From positions 1 to 32,500 of the forward strand of contig JAQGDQ010000568.1 of assembly GCA_030141605.1 (NCBI GenBank): 32,500 bases of DNA. The letters run 5' to 3'. Position 1 is the first letter of the stretch. Each line of letters starts with the position of its first letter. Below, one piece after another: positions 21,525 to 32,247 of this stretch. Origin of the DNA: Tubiluchus corallicola (taxonomy: Eukaryota; Priapulida; Priapulimorpha; Priapulimorphida; Tubiluchidae). A program made the position numbers and the translations under genes. Below the pieces are notes generated by a model. The model searched no databases, had not been told where the DNA came from, and saw nothing but the letters and a program-made list of their open reading frames with translations.

Positions 21525-21588
21525 GACAAATTTCGTTTGACGTATAGATCGTGAGAATGATGCCGTCGTCAAACGAAAGGTGTCTTAT
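21525..21588. repeat. Inverted repeat, 20-bp arms
   Basis: AAGACAAATTTCGTTTGACG is matched (18 of 20) by the reverse complement of CGTCAAACGAAAGGTGTCTT, with a spacer of about 24 bp. It directly adjoins the (AAAT)n tail of the LINE remnant to its right. Confidence 0.8.
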
Positions 21589-22114
21589 TTATTTTTTTAT
21601 TTATTTATTTTATTTACACCCAATAGTAAAATAAAGTTATAAAACACGTTGGACGAAAACATAAAAATACAATATTTACAAAAGAGTGTGGTAAAGACAC
21701 AAAGAGATTAATTGCTTACATGTGTCTATTGTGTACAAGGAATTTATGCAAGTTAACTATATATAAGCGGCTTTTAAATAACTTAATATTTTGCGCAGTT
21801 ACGAGGGGTACACCATCAACACATACAGGCAATGAGTTCCAAATCGGTACAGCTCGCTTTGAGAAAAACTGACCAAATGACACGTTAGCTGCTCGACGCA
21901 CGAAAAGCTTCAGAGAATGATTTTGCCTTGTTCTATTGTAAGATACACGAGTAAAAAATTTCTCAGAATCAACATCAGCTTCTCTATGAATAATTTGGTA
22001 ACATAAAACTAAATCTTTTTGAATGCGTTTCTCTTCTAAAGACTTTAGATGTAGAATCTCCAGACGCTTAGGATATGGCATATACATAAAATTGCATCTA
22101 TAATTTACATCCAC
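21589..22114 (-). mobile_element. LINE (CR1/L2/Jockey-like) ORF2 C-terminal end with 3' tail
   Basis: The minus-strand frame 22114-21716 (132 codons, no internal stop) has the arrangement found after the reverse-transcriptase thumb in CR1/L2/Jockey-group LINEs. YPKRLEILHLKSLEEKRIQK (residues 14-33) leads into DLVLCYQIIH. TRVSYNRTRQNHSLKLFV (55-72) matches the 'R..TRG...KL' segment. FFSKRAVPIWNSLP (83-96) is the strongly conserved 'F..R....WN.LP' motif, followed by FKSRL (113-117). The catalytic YxDD region is absent, so the copy is 5'-truncated near 22114-22130. After the stop there is about 100 bp of A+T-rich 3' UTR and an AAATAAAATAAATAAATA tail (21589-21616 on the plus strand). It is not functional; the open frame suggests a relatively young insertion. 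Confidence 0.85.
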
Positions 22115-22130
22115 CTACAGGTTCGCACCG

Positions 22131-23721
22131 GGGGGTTTATTTTTATTTATTAATGATTTAGCTATGTTAGCACATCATTAAGATTGACCAAATAGATACT
22201 GTAGCATCTTAAATTGTGACCAATGCTTTCTGTAATGTGTAATGACTACTTCTTTTCACATTTACGTAAAGCAAAACCGAGCTGCTACTTTTAAGCCTAT
22301 AATCTAAAATCCAAGGTCTTCATCAGCTCATACTAAGAGTTCTCTGTACGTTGAGCTGACGCAAAGATAATTTACGAACCGACGAAGCTTAAATTGAATA
22401 TGAACAGACGATGTTTTACACAATGACGCATTGTTTTACAACACGCTAAGAAGTTCCGTGTTCTTACCTGATAAACCGCAAAGAAAAAAATCACTTTAAT
22501 CACCTGCTCGTTATGCAAAACGTTTTTAGCCAAAGAAGCATCAAGGTTCCACTCAGGTATTTTGCATGTTTACCAATGAGCTTGATTGAGCCATGCCGCC
22601 ACTGAGATGTGCCCTGTTCCTCTGCTTGCAAACAACCAATCTGCAATTCTCAAACAGTTTTTTGGGCGCACAATTAAAGCATTAAAGCTGTCACCAAACA
22701 TCGCTGAACGATGCCAGGCAATCCTTTAATAAGACATAAGTAGGTTCTTTGCTTGGCAGAAAGCAGAGGGTTTGAATGGCTAACGAGTACTTTCATGACG
22801 GAACTGTGTGTACATATGATTACTTCACGTTCAATTTTGAATGTGATTTGTGAGAATCGGTGGGTGGTAGAGTGCGTGTGGGGTAGGCTAACAACGAGGG
22901 GACTTTCTTCTGGTTTTCGTTTTGTTTGCAAGCAATGTTGGCAAAATGTACACGAAGCGCAAAAGCAAAAAACTGCAGCATGGTGAAATTTTGTTAAAAA
23001 TCGATAATTGCTTCATTACTAAGTCTTCTGTAATCTTAGATTGCATAATAAATAATAAATAATCTTTGATCTCAGATAATAAAAACAAAGAAAAAGGTAA
23101 ATGCAAAAGAGAAACAAAGAAGATAAAGTAAGAAAAAGAAAAACGCGACACACTAGTATAACTTTTAGTATTACTTTATCACTTTGTACTAAGTACATAA
23201 AATAATCATCTTTCTATCCTTGAACGACTTGACATCCATTTTTAAATACTAAACAGATATGAATGAGTCAATGGATGGTTTTTATGCAAAGACAAGTATT
23301 TCGGGCACCCATTACAGGACCCCATCACTGCAATTAACGTAAATTATAATTTAGAAATCTAGCATTTAAAATTTAGATAAAACTACACTTTAGAATCACA
23401 ACGAATCAGCGAGAGTGGATATTTTAATGACATCATTAACATTAAAACCAGACTTCATTGACGCATAACAACTGGTGAATGGAATTGACCGTGAATTTGC
23501 AAATTAAGCTTTAAATTGTATTACAGCCTGCTTTGAAAGAAGTAAAATAGAAGCTTAATTATAGAAAATCATATTCAATTGATAGCAATGGCGTATTATT
23601 GTAACTATATTATTTTTGTTAGTATTGTAAACTGTTTAACCTCTACTGCTTCTGTTACTGTTTCAATTTGATGATAATACCCAAGTGTTGGGATATTTTT
23701 ATGATTGTTTATGTACGCTGT
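22131..23721. other. Unassigned 1.6-kb region
   Basis: Small frames overlap on both strands (22674-22931, 22753-22986, 22888-23151) with no recognisable domains. No repeat or RNA is recognised. A single-copy unannotated intron or intergenic region is possible. Confidence 0.4.
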
Positions 23722-23730
23722 ATTGTACAT

Positions 23731-23826
23731 GGCTACGGCCATATCACGTTGAAAACACCGGTCTGGTCACCGAAGTTAAGCAACGCAGAGCTTGGTTAGT
23801 AGGCTTGCGGGATACCCACACTGTAT
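23731..23826 (+). pseudogene. 5S rRNA-like head of the retroposon
   Basis: Covers the 5S-like segment only. Internal-promoter elements resembling box A and box C are present, so pol III transcription is conceivable. The loss of about 20 nt relative to 5S makes it unlikely to function as ribosomal RNA. Confidence 0.75.
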
Positions 23827-24228
23827 CTCGACACTAGGTGGAGGAGCTGCACAAGCAGCCAACGGCTAGAGGGCGGAGGAGGTCATGTGACCCTACGTCC
23901 ATGTGTAGAGGAGTAAACCTTCCAAATCAGAAGTGGAGCCCCGAAGGCGGACCAGTGCAGCATGCTCACTGACTCTGGCAGCTCCTGCAGCCAACCTGGT
24001 GCCAAACGTATCGCTCCGCTTTCCTTTGGACTACATCAGGGAGGAAGAGAGGGGGTTCTTGTTCATACACCTTGCCCAGGCGTGCGCCCTGGAGAGGCCA
24101 CTCCAGTGGTTCAAGGATCGGACTGCTTAGCCACAGTCGACGCTGCAGCTCCATTAATGTGATCAATAACTGACTCTCTTGGCGCACACTCTATTGTCTT
24201 CCGAGACAGAAGGATGCCAACATCAACA
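23733..24228 (+). mobile_element. 5S-rRNA-derived retroposon (SINE3-like) with 11-bp target duplication
   Basis: The first 95 bp (from GGCTACGGCCATATCACG at 23731) follow metazoan 5S rRNA: GTTGAAAACACCGG, CACCGAAGTTAAGCAACG (box A at 23773-23785), then TTGGTTAGTAGGCTTG (box C area, 23792-23807) and GGGATACC. The head is shorter than a 120-nt 5S gene, with internal deletions. A G+C-rich body of about 400 bp with no 5S similarity follows. The whole unit is flanked by ATTGTACATGG at 23722-23732 and 24229-24239, an exact 11-bp direct repeat indicating retroposition. No poly-A tail is present; the element ends GGATGCCAACATCAACA. The body may share its 3' end with a partner LINE. Overlapping frames in the body (23933-24130 and 23962-24162 plus; 24187-23966 minus) show no known domain. 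Confidence 0.8.
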
Positions 24229-24239
24229 ATTGTACATGG

Positions 24240-24948
24240 TATTGTGTTGTTCGTCAATAAACTTATACGTAACAGTGATATGCTCAGAGTTTTTTATGTT
24301 ATGTTTGTGTGACATGCGTTTCATTATGTAAATTGTATTGCATATTGTATTACGTTGTTCGTTAGTAAACTTATAAATAAGAAAACGGAAGCAATAATAA
24401 AAATTACAAGAATAACAAAAACACAGTTACCAATTACTACTAAGCTGAGAATATAAAGTACTGGAAACCAGAAGACAAAGAGTTAAAAAGTAGAAAATAC
24501 CAATAAAACACAATACTCAAAAACATCAGGCATTGTATCAAAGAAAAATACTATACCATCCAATAATTTGTAGAATATTTCTATTATAATCTTTTATTGA
24601 TTTCTTTACTTTTTCTATTTTCAAATACCATGGGTCTCATATTTGAATAACAAATTAGTCGCAGAAACATTCTTTCTATTTTTGGATTTTAAATTAAAAT
24701 TTACTAGGAGAAACTGTTCCAACTAGGGCTCTTCCCTTTCTCTGGTCTTATACAAAATTATGAAATGCAATTTTATATTCATTTGAGTAAAATATACTTT
24801 TTTCTGCTAAAATCCGATATTATATATGCATTTTTTATTGTGTTGTGTGTATTTGTGTATGAATGAAAAAACTAAATAAATAAACTGGAGAAAGAATGAA
24901 TATACAGACTGAAAACAAAGAAAAATGCGCGCGCAGCTGCTTAGCGGT
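24240..24948. other. Unassigned sequence with a diverged 106-bp duplication
   Basis: GTATTGTGTTGTTCGTCAAT (about 24238) recurs as GTATTACGTTGTTCGTTAGT (about 24345), each followed by AAACTTATA. The rest is A+T-rich with no gene recognised. CGCGCGCAGCTGC near 24927 is a small G+C patch. Confidence 0.45.
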
Positions 24949-25444
24949 TATTTATTTATATATCATTTTTATTTGTACTCGTGGTACAATCACGTCAAAT
25001 AAACAATCAGATCAACAAGCAAAGTAACATTAATTAACAGGACTAGCAAGCAATGTGAATATATACAATTAAGTGAGAGTAAGACATGTTAGTATGGGGT
25101 ACAACTCATTCCAGTCAAAAATCAAAACAATTACGTTCTAGAACCCATATGACTTCTTTAATGAAATTTACAGCCCGTATATGTTCATCGCTAACATTAT
25201 CTATTACATCTAATGTACAAGAAAAAAGTTTAGAAAGAACATTTTTGTTGGTGTAAAAAGTTTTGTACTCGTTACAAATAGATGACAAATTATAACCCAT
25301 TATAGCAGAGACATGAAATCGAGAATTATGTGCAAAGAAATTGGCTATATGATTTTCACTATATAAGCAACTACGGTAAAATTTAACAAATCGTTTTTGT
25401 AGTTGTTTATATCCAAACAGCTGGAGATTATTATCTCCAAAGTT
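24949..25444 (-). mobile_element. LINE ORF2 C-terminal end (second, distinct family)
   Basis: The minus strand is open from 25444 to the stop at 25115 (109 codons). It reads KRFVKFYRSCLYSENHIANF near the start, then SRFHVSAIMGYNLSSIC in the middle, and VSDEHIRAVNFIKEVIWVLE near the end. This is the order of the C-terminal segment that follows reverse transcriptase in many animal LINEs: 'RF..F..SCL.S.N..v', 'srS..G.Nl..i', and '.vr...fI.EL...RD'. An upstream TGA and later frame changes show decay. Downstream on the minus strand, about 150 bp of A+T-rich sequence ends in TATAAATAAATAACC (about 24949-24963). It is a different family from the 21.7-kb remnant, which has the 'F..R....WN.LP' motif instead. 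Confidence 0.65.
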
Positions 25445-26707
25445 TCAGAACATTCACATTTTTAATAAATTCATTTGGAACTCAGCATACGACCGTTTCA
25501 CTGAGGTCTTTTTGGCAGCTACGTTCAGGTAAATGCTGAAATTTGTTATAGATCTATTGTAATACCGGGTATTATTGTAAAAACACTTTATATGTGTTCT
25601 ATTCAATCGAGTTTATCCATTGTGTGCAAACATTATCTAATTATTCTATTTTGAAAACACATTTATAATTCATTAAGTTTCAAAAATTCTTCGGATCAAA
25701 AAATTGCGTGCCAGTCACACCTTGGTGCACGTACGTACACAAACAAACAATGGTTGTCTTTGACATAAGAAACAGTGTTGCCATTGAGAAGAGACCTAAG
25801 AATGATGATATCTCCCGCTGGTAACTTCTATAGTTTAGAAGTTTAGTAATCTTTCACGCTTTTCAGGGAGTCTAACTCGAACCGACAAAGCGAAGTTGGA
25901 AGAACTGAAATTGTTTGCAAACTGCTTAGCAATCACACTACAGGTACTGAGTAAATAAACAATTTGGTTAGATGTGGGTCCAGGCGGTTTAATTTATACT
26001 GAGAGCATTCTGTTATGAATACAAGAAGCTTTGTTTGCTGTTTATAATCGCAGCGTTTTTAAACAAGCTTTACATGGTGGTAAAATAGCTTAATTTCAGC
26101 TAGAAATGAAATTGCCTGGTTCTTAATTACTATTATCAAAGTTGTTAATTTGATTCATTAATTCTAAGCCATTAGTTTATTAAAAAATACATGATGATTG
26201 TTTGACACAAAAAACTTTCTTACAGTTGAAAAATGTAACTGTTCATACGTGTTAATTATTCTTATCAGATTTGTTAAATTTATTTATTAATTCCTTTTTT
26301 CATTAATTTCGTTCATTGATTCTAAAATATTTTTAAGAAAACGAAATTCGAGTATGATAAAAATTGCCTCGTCACGTACAGCTGTAAATTTACCAACTTT
26401 GCTACCAAAGTTATTTAAATTGGTTTTTGTTAATTTTTTTCACGTTTTTGTGTTGTTACTAAATTTTGAGTTTTTCTAATGTCATTATTCTGTTTTCTCA
26501 CACTAAAGGACGTAACTATGATTAACCTATTTGAAAGTCATTGTTTACATCACTTTGACACATGTATCCGTAGCAAAGAATATTTTCGTAACACACATAC
26601 GCTGTTAGAAGTAATTAACATTTTCCTAATTAATCAAAATTAATTAATTGGTAAATTAGCAGCAGTTGAACTCATTACGTGCTAGAGGTTAATTGACTAT
26701 AAACCCA
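25445..26707. other. Unassigned A+T-rich 1.26-kb region
   Basis: No gene, RNA or clear repeat recognised. Several ATTAATT-rich patches lie at 26100-26350 and 26600-26660. Confidence 0.4.
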
Positions 26708-27752
26708 AATTAACATGTTTATTGAGCGACGATCGTTTCGGCTATTGAAACTTTAACTGAAGCCAAAAAGTAGAATAAATAATACATTAAGGAAACAAAG
26801 ACACAAATTGAAACTAAGTTAAATTCTCATCTAATGTTTTGTAGTTTCAGTTTGTAGCTAAGTTAAATTCTAATTTGTTGTTTTGTAGTTTCAGTTTGTA
26901 GCTAAGTTAAATTCTCATCTGGTGTTTTGTAGTTTCAGTTTGTAGCTAAGTTAAATTCTAATTTGTTGTTTTGTAGTTTCAGTTTGTAACTAAGTTAAAT
27001 TCTAATCTTTTGTTTTGTAGTTTCAGTTTGTAGCTAAGTTAAATTCTAATTTGTTGTTTTGTAGTTTCAGTTTGTAGCTAAGTTAAATTCTCATCTGGTG
27101 TTTTGTAGTTTCAGTTTGTAGCTAAGTTAAATTCTAATCTGTTGTTTTGTAGTTTCAGTTTGTAACTAAGTTAAATTCTAATCTTTTGTTTTGTAGTTTC
27201 AGTTTGTAGCTAAGTTAAATTCTAATTTGTTGTTTTGTAGTTTCAGTTTGTAGCTAAGTTAAATTCTAATTTGTTGTTTTGTAGTTTCAGTTTGTAACTA
27301 AGTTAAATTCTCATCTGGTGTTTTGTAGTTTCAGTTTGTAGCTAAGTTAAACTCTAGTTTGTTGTTTTGTAGTTTCAGTTTATAACTAAGTTAAATTCTA
27401 ATCTGTTGTTTGTAGTTTCAGTTTGTAACTAAGTTAAATTCTCATCTGGTGTTTTGTAGTTTCAGTTTGTAACTAAGTTAAATTCTCATCTGGTGTTTTG
27501 TAGTTTCAGTTTGTAGCTAAGTTAAATTCTCATCTGTTGTTTTGTAGTTTCAGTTTGTAACTAAGTTAAATTCTAATCTGTTGTTTTGTAGTTTCAGTTT
27601 GTAACTAAGTTAAATTCTAATCTTTTGTTTTGTAGTTTCAGTTTGTACCTTTGTATCATTAATGTATTATTTATTCTTCTTTTTGGCTTGATTTATAGTT
27701 TGATAATGGCTTCAATAGCCGAAATGATCATCACTCAATAAACACGTTGATT
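26708..27752. mobile_element. Terminal-inverted-repeat element enclosing a minisatellite
   Basis: The left end AATTAACATGTTTATTGAGC and the right end (reverse complement) AATCAACGTGTTTATTGAGT begin inverted repeats about 105 bp long. Both arms contain TTTCGGCTATTGAA, AAGCCAAAAAG, AGAATAAATAATACATTAA and ACAAA(T/C)TGAAACTA. The interior between about 26813 and 27647 is wholly tandem repeat. No transposase is present. Flanking target duplications are not evident. Confidence 0.85.
26813..27647. repeat. 44-bp minisatellite with higher-order structure, about 19 units
   Basis: Units read CTAAGTTAAATTCTAATCTG, TTGTTTTGTAGTTTCAG and TTTGTAG. Variant signatures at three points (CTCATCTGG / CTAATTTGT / CTAATCTTT, and GTAGCT / GTAACT) repeat in the same order in units 2-5 and 6-9, so a four-unit, 176-bp block was duplicated. 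The array lies strictly between the inverted repeats of the enclosing element. Confidence 0.93.
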
Positions 27753-28711
27753 CCTAGAAGCTGACTCTTTTGTGTATTTAAACATTAATTATTCAAAGCG
27801 GTGAAAATCTAAACATTCGGAAGTAAAAGAAATATTTATTTCAAAGCAATGAAGCATTAGTATATTTATTTCTCAGGAATTTGCCATGAATCCGTCTCGA
27901 TTAAGATTATACAATTCTGTAATGTTGATACCTTGCCGCCATAAGGCGTTGAAATTCTGAAATTCTAATTGTATGAGACGAATCAATAATTATACTTATG
28001 CTGCTCGAAAGAAGCGATGTTTATGTTTATTATTCAAACACCCAATGAATGCATACGAATGACTAAACATCTGTTTTTAACAGCATATTAATTTCATACT
28101 GTGCTATGTATTAATTTATCAATTTTATGTACGAAAAATCACTTAAGTTTTTGTTATTTTCTAGTACGTAGTTGAGGACAAGGTTTGGATACTGCAGGAG
28201 TTCTGTGAGAGAGATTACAAATACCAGTCTATAATAATCGCCCCCGTAAAACTTACAAACTTTGCAGCCCAGGCAGAAAGAGCCGTTTATCGACCGCCAA
28301 ACCTTATAATATGCTTATAATAATGCCTCTTTCTCCTAAAGATGGCGGGTGGTCTCTAAACACTGAGCTTAAAACGCTAATCGTTAGGCGTAAAACGTTA
28401 AATATTTTACAACACTACTGTGCCGTTTCGGCCCAGTAACACACGGTAGATTTAGCAGGCAAAATAAGCCAGCACTGCTTGCCTACACCCCTGTACTTGA
28501 ATTCTGGTGAAAATAGACCTAATTATCCCCTGTACTTCTATTGATGTATGTTCTGGGAGGGTGGTCCATGCACACCTCCAAGATGAAATCCTAAGCTTGC
28601 ATCAAATCCGCATTCAAGACATTCTAGCGGAAAAGACGCTTTTTGCGATTATATTCCACCAAACAAAGCAAAGCTGTGCAAATCAAAGCTGTAATAACCG
28701 TAATAAGAACA
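27753..28711. other. Unassigned sequence
   Basis: A 69-codon frame at 28507-28716 runs into the (TAAG)n array and shows no recognisable motif. No repeat or RNA is recognised. Confidence 0.4.
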
Positions 28712-29083
<372 letters not shown>

Positions 29084-29644
29084 AAAACAGTACTTTAATA
29101 CTACTACTATTAATTCAGTATTAATACTTTTACATAAATTATTCTATAGCAGAAATTGAAACAATATTCAAGACAAGATGTTATTTACAATATTTCTAAT
29201 TCAAAAATAAAGTATATGAATTATCATTCACAAGCAAACTTGCAATACATCAATAAACTCTACATCAATACAATATACATCAATAATTAAGACAGACCTC
29301 TGAGTAATTTAAAAGTGTATAAGGGAGAAAATTAGATCTGAATAAATTTGAAATAGCAGTAGAAGCTATGGAAAACGGTAAAGCTTAAAATATTAATAAT
29401 AATTAACATAAAAAATACATTTATTCATAAAAGTATTAACCGTTTTTTTTGCTTTCAATTTAGGTCTAGCAAACAAGGATTTCCTGTGTCTAAGACGCAC
29501 CGTTTTCCTTTGTGCTGGCAGAAGATTGTTAAGTGAATGAACTTTACTGAACAATTTTGCATCTTTTTTCAATAATAATGCTTTTGTTTCTGCATCTGAC
29601 TTTTCCACCCCGTCCCTTTCCGCCCCATTCCACGTATTCTGTAT
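29084..29644 (-). mobile_element. LINE ORF2 C-terminal end with putative 3' UTR
   Basis: On the minus strand an open frame ends at 29393 and is open upstream to a TGA near 29642. It contains KKDAKLFSKVHSLNNLLPAQ, then RLRHRKSLFARPKLKAKKT and NTFMNKCIFY. This resembles the extreme C-terminus of LINE ORF2 proteins of the '(H)SL..LLP..R...LR.R......P....K...NTFI' type. There is no ATG in the frame (GTG at 29608), as expected for a 5'-truncated copy. About 300 bp of A+T-rich sequence separates the stop from the (CTAA/CTTA)n run on this strand. The match is to a short, variable segment, so it is moderately uncertain. Confidence 0.5.
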
Positions 29645-30973
29645 TCATCCGCTGTCAAACGGTTTCATAGTACGGTGGCACAGAGTAGTGACGTCACTAC
29701 TAATAAAAGAAAAAATCTAATGTAACTAATGTAAAAATCTATTATGCATCTTGTGGTGTTACACCTACATGGCAGAATATAAACAGCGGAAGAAATACAA
29801 GATTTTTTACTCTAACGGCACATGGTAGGTGGCAGCACGGACACCACCATTGTGCAATTAGTCAATTACGTCAGATTTGATTAATCAGGAAGATTCCGGA
29901 AAACTGGAGACAGAATACTGAGAACTACAGCTGCTGACAACCTATACAGGTCCTACACTCGCGCCGTGCATATATCGTTAAAATGACAAAATCTTTATGC
30001 TGTTTTTTCTTAGATCATTCAAAATCGCCATGTTAGCTACTTCAAGTAAATTTAAAGTACATTGAACTATTTATTAACTGCAGAGGTCCCTTTGTAACAT
30101 ACAACTTGTATACTGGTGTAATATAGGCCCACAGTAAGCAGCAGTTCAATGATATTATGCCGACTTTTCTAAAAACACGATTAGATCTTGCTCGGAGATT
30201 TGCTCAAAAATTTTCTAAGACATAGACAAAAACGAATTTGGCCAATTTTGGGCCCAAACCAGCCAGTCTGCGTTCATATTTTTCCAGAAAAAAACATTGT
30301 CGTTTACCTGTTTCGAGGCTGTTTATTAACGTTTTACAAAAATAGAATCTTTTCTATTTTTCTAGATACTTGTTTGCATACTGTATGCTTGTAAATATGC
30401 TTGTAAATATGTAAGTTAAAAATATGATTTTACTGCCGTATTTCGCAGGTCGTACAATAGGCACACTGACTTTCCACGCAGATTTAATCATAGGACTACA
30501 TCAATATAGTTTTTTCAATAACCTGTTACATATAATGCAATAACTATCTATGGGTTTTGATAATTACGTAGGGAACAGCAAGATATTTTAGTTATGACTT
30601 TTATAATTAAAAATGACTGCAGTTTCAATTCTGTTTAGAAGAACGTTTTGCTTTTCCAATGGATACCAGTTCATTAATATCCAATTAATTTCTTAACAAT
30701 CTGTTGTTAATTTTCTTTTTATCCAATTCTAAATATTGCCTCCATAATTGTTCACTTATAATTAAGCATTGGTACATTGTAAAGTACCGTATAAAGTAAA
30801 AATAATGCTTTGTGTGTGAAAAATCATACAACTGTGAAAAATTTTATCTCGTGTGCTAGGCTTATAGGGTCAAGTTTTCATCATGTTTTTCAGTTATACG
30901 TTTTTAAAGCAAAGAATAAGTCAGTTAGCATGTTGGATTTGTTTCACTGTTATCACTCAAATTTAGAAAAATA
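29645..30973. other. Unassigned sequence with an 18-bp CRE palindrome
   Basis: AGTAGTGACGTCACTACT at 29684-29701 is a perfect palindrome with a CRE core. The frames at 30188-30394 and 30810-31025 show no recognisable motif. Nothing else is supported. Confidence 0.4.
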
Positions 30974-31286
30974 CAACAAAGAAATTTGCAAAAAACTGTC
31001 TGTAAAGCGTAAAGTTAATTTATAAGCTTGCTAGCGCTGTATAGAAATTTTCTGGCGCTGTTGTAGCCGCCATTCACTTGAAAATTATGACGAAACTGGT
31101 GGATTTCACGACTTTTCGTAAGCCTGCCTACTTAAACTAATCCAAACTTCTGCATCTTGCCTAATGTTCATGCAAAAATATCGCAAAATTAGCTATTTTT
31201 TAAAAAAAGCTATTACTTTTGATGAAAATTGTCAGTGCACTGTTATTGTTCAGCCCATGAACGACGTCGTTGGTGGAAGAATTTTG
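30974..31286 (+). repeat. Dispersed repeat R2, copy 2
   Basis: The same ordered blocks as 12572-12880, beginning AACAAAGAAATTTGCAAAAA and ending in a single GTTGGTGGAAGAAT unit. The open frame at 31164-31367 lies mostly in the repeat and is not conserved in the other copy. Confidence 0.85.
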
Positions 31287-32206
31287 GATCATAATGGAAC
31301 CGAAGGCGATTTTAGTAAATACACGAGGCGCTTTTATTATCACACTTTTATTACCAAATCATTCTAACTTTTTTTCGCGAACATTGAACTCACAATTGAA
31401 ATAAGCCTAACCTCCCAGAAGGCTAGGCTTTTCCTTTAATATAGCACTTAACCGGTAACAGCAACGTACGTAAAATATATAAACTGCATCACGGTGTTTC
31501 TTCGGTGAGTGACCGCACGCAGCTACATCGGCAGATGCAATCACAACTACATGCATAGATAGTCAGATTTGCAAAGTTTGCAATTACTTACTGCACAATA
31601 GTACCGGAATAGAGACAACAAAGTGTCTTATTTGCACATCAGACTGCTCTTACGCGTAGTGTATAATTATCACTAATTATTGAGGAACATTTGTGTGTTT
31701 GCAGGCGTAATAGTGAGAGTAAATTATCTGGTAAACTTACCACCTACGAACTAGATAATTTTAAGTAGATGCTGTTGAAAACGCTTAATTTTACCATAGG
31801 AAACATAAAATCAAGCCCGCGCGGGTTTTTCGGCACCATGTCGAAAATGTTTAATTTTATTATGACAAATAGTTGATTTTTATTTTTCAAAAATATTTTA
31901 TTTGATTTTAACGATTTAATTGAAAAAAATGTAAAAAATCAATAATTATCAATAATTATGCGCATATTTTAATTACTTGCTCTTGCTTTCGATATAAAAG
32001 TAAAATTACATACATGTAATTTTACATACCTGCAACTCTAAGACAGTTATTATTGATTGTATCAATTCATTTCCCTAAAATAAACAGTTTACTGCACGAT
32101 AAATGCACGAAACTGTAAACAAACACTACACTGAGCTGCATGGGCGCAGTATAATAGTATGTCTAAAGTCTTTTTGTATTAGACTTAACGTGGCTAAAAA
32201 TTTTCT
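31287..32206. other. Unassigned sequence with several hairpins
   Basis: Short inverted repeats include AAGCCTA/TAGGCTT (about 31404-31431), AAATTATCT/AGATAATTT (about 31721-31762), CCCGCGCGGG (31816-31825) and a perfect 12-bp-arm palindrome GTAAAATTACAT-AC-ATGTAATTTTAC at 32000-32025. No gene is recognised. Confidence 0.45.
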
Positions 32207-32247
32207 GAAGCAGCACCCCCCCTGATTTTAGTTACGAGCCGCCTCTG
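32207..32247 (-). mobile_element. Possible hAT-type terminus
   Basis: On the minus strand, 32247 begins CAGAGGCGGCTCGTAACTAA, a form (CAGAGGCGG...) seen at the ends of some hAT elements. No partner terminus is found in the window, so this could be a solo end or chance. 32248-32500 has no other recognisable feature. Confidence 0.3.

Noticed and set aside
22674-23151. Three overlapping frames on both strands as genes
   Set aside because: Opposite-strand overlaps, low-complexity ends and no recognisable motifs.
29684-29701. 18-bp CRE palindrome as an enhancer
   Set aside because: A single palindrome without clustered sites or a nearby gene is not enough for a regulatory call.
31164-31367. 67-codon plus frame
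   Set aside because: It overlaps repeat R2, and the equivalent frame is not kept in the copy at 12572.
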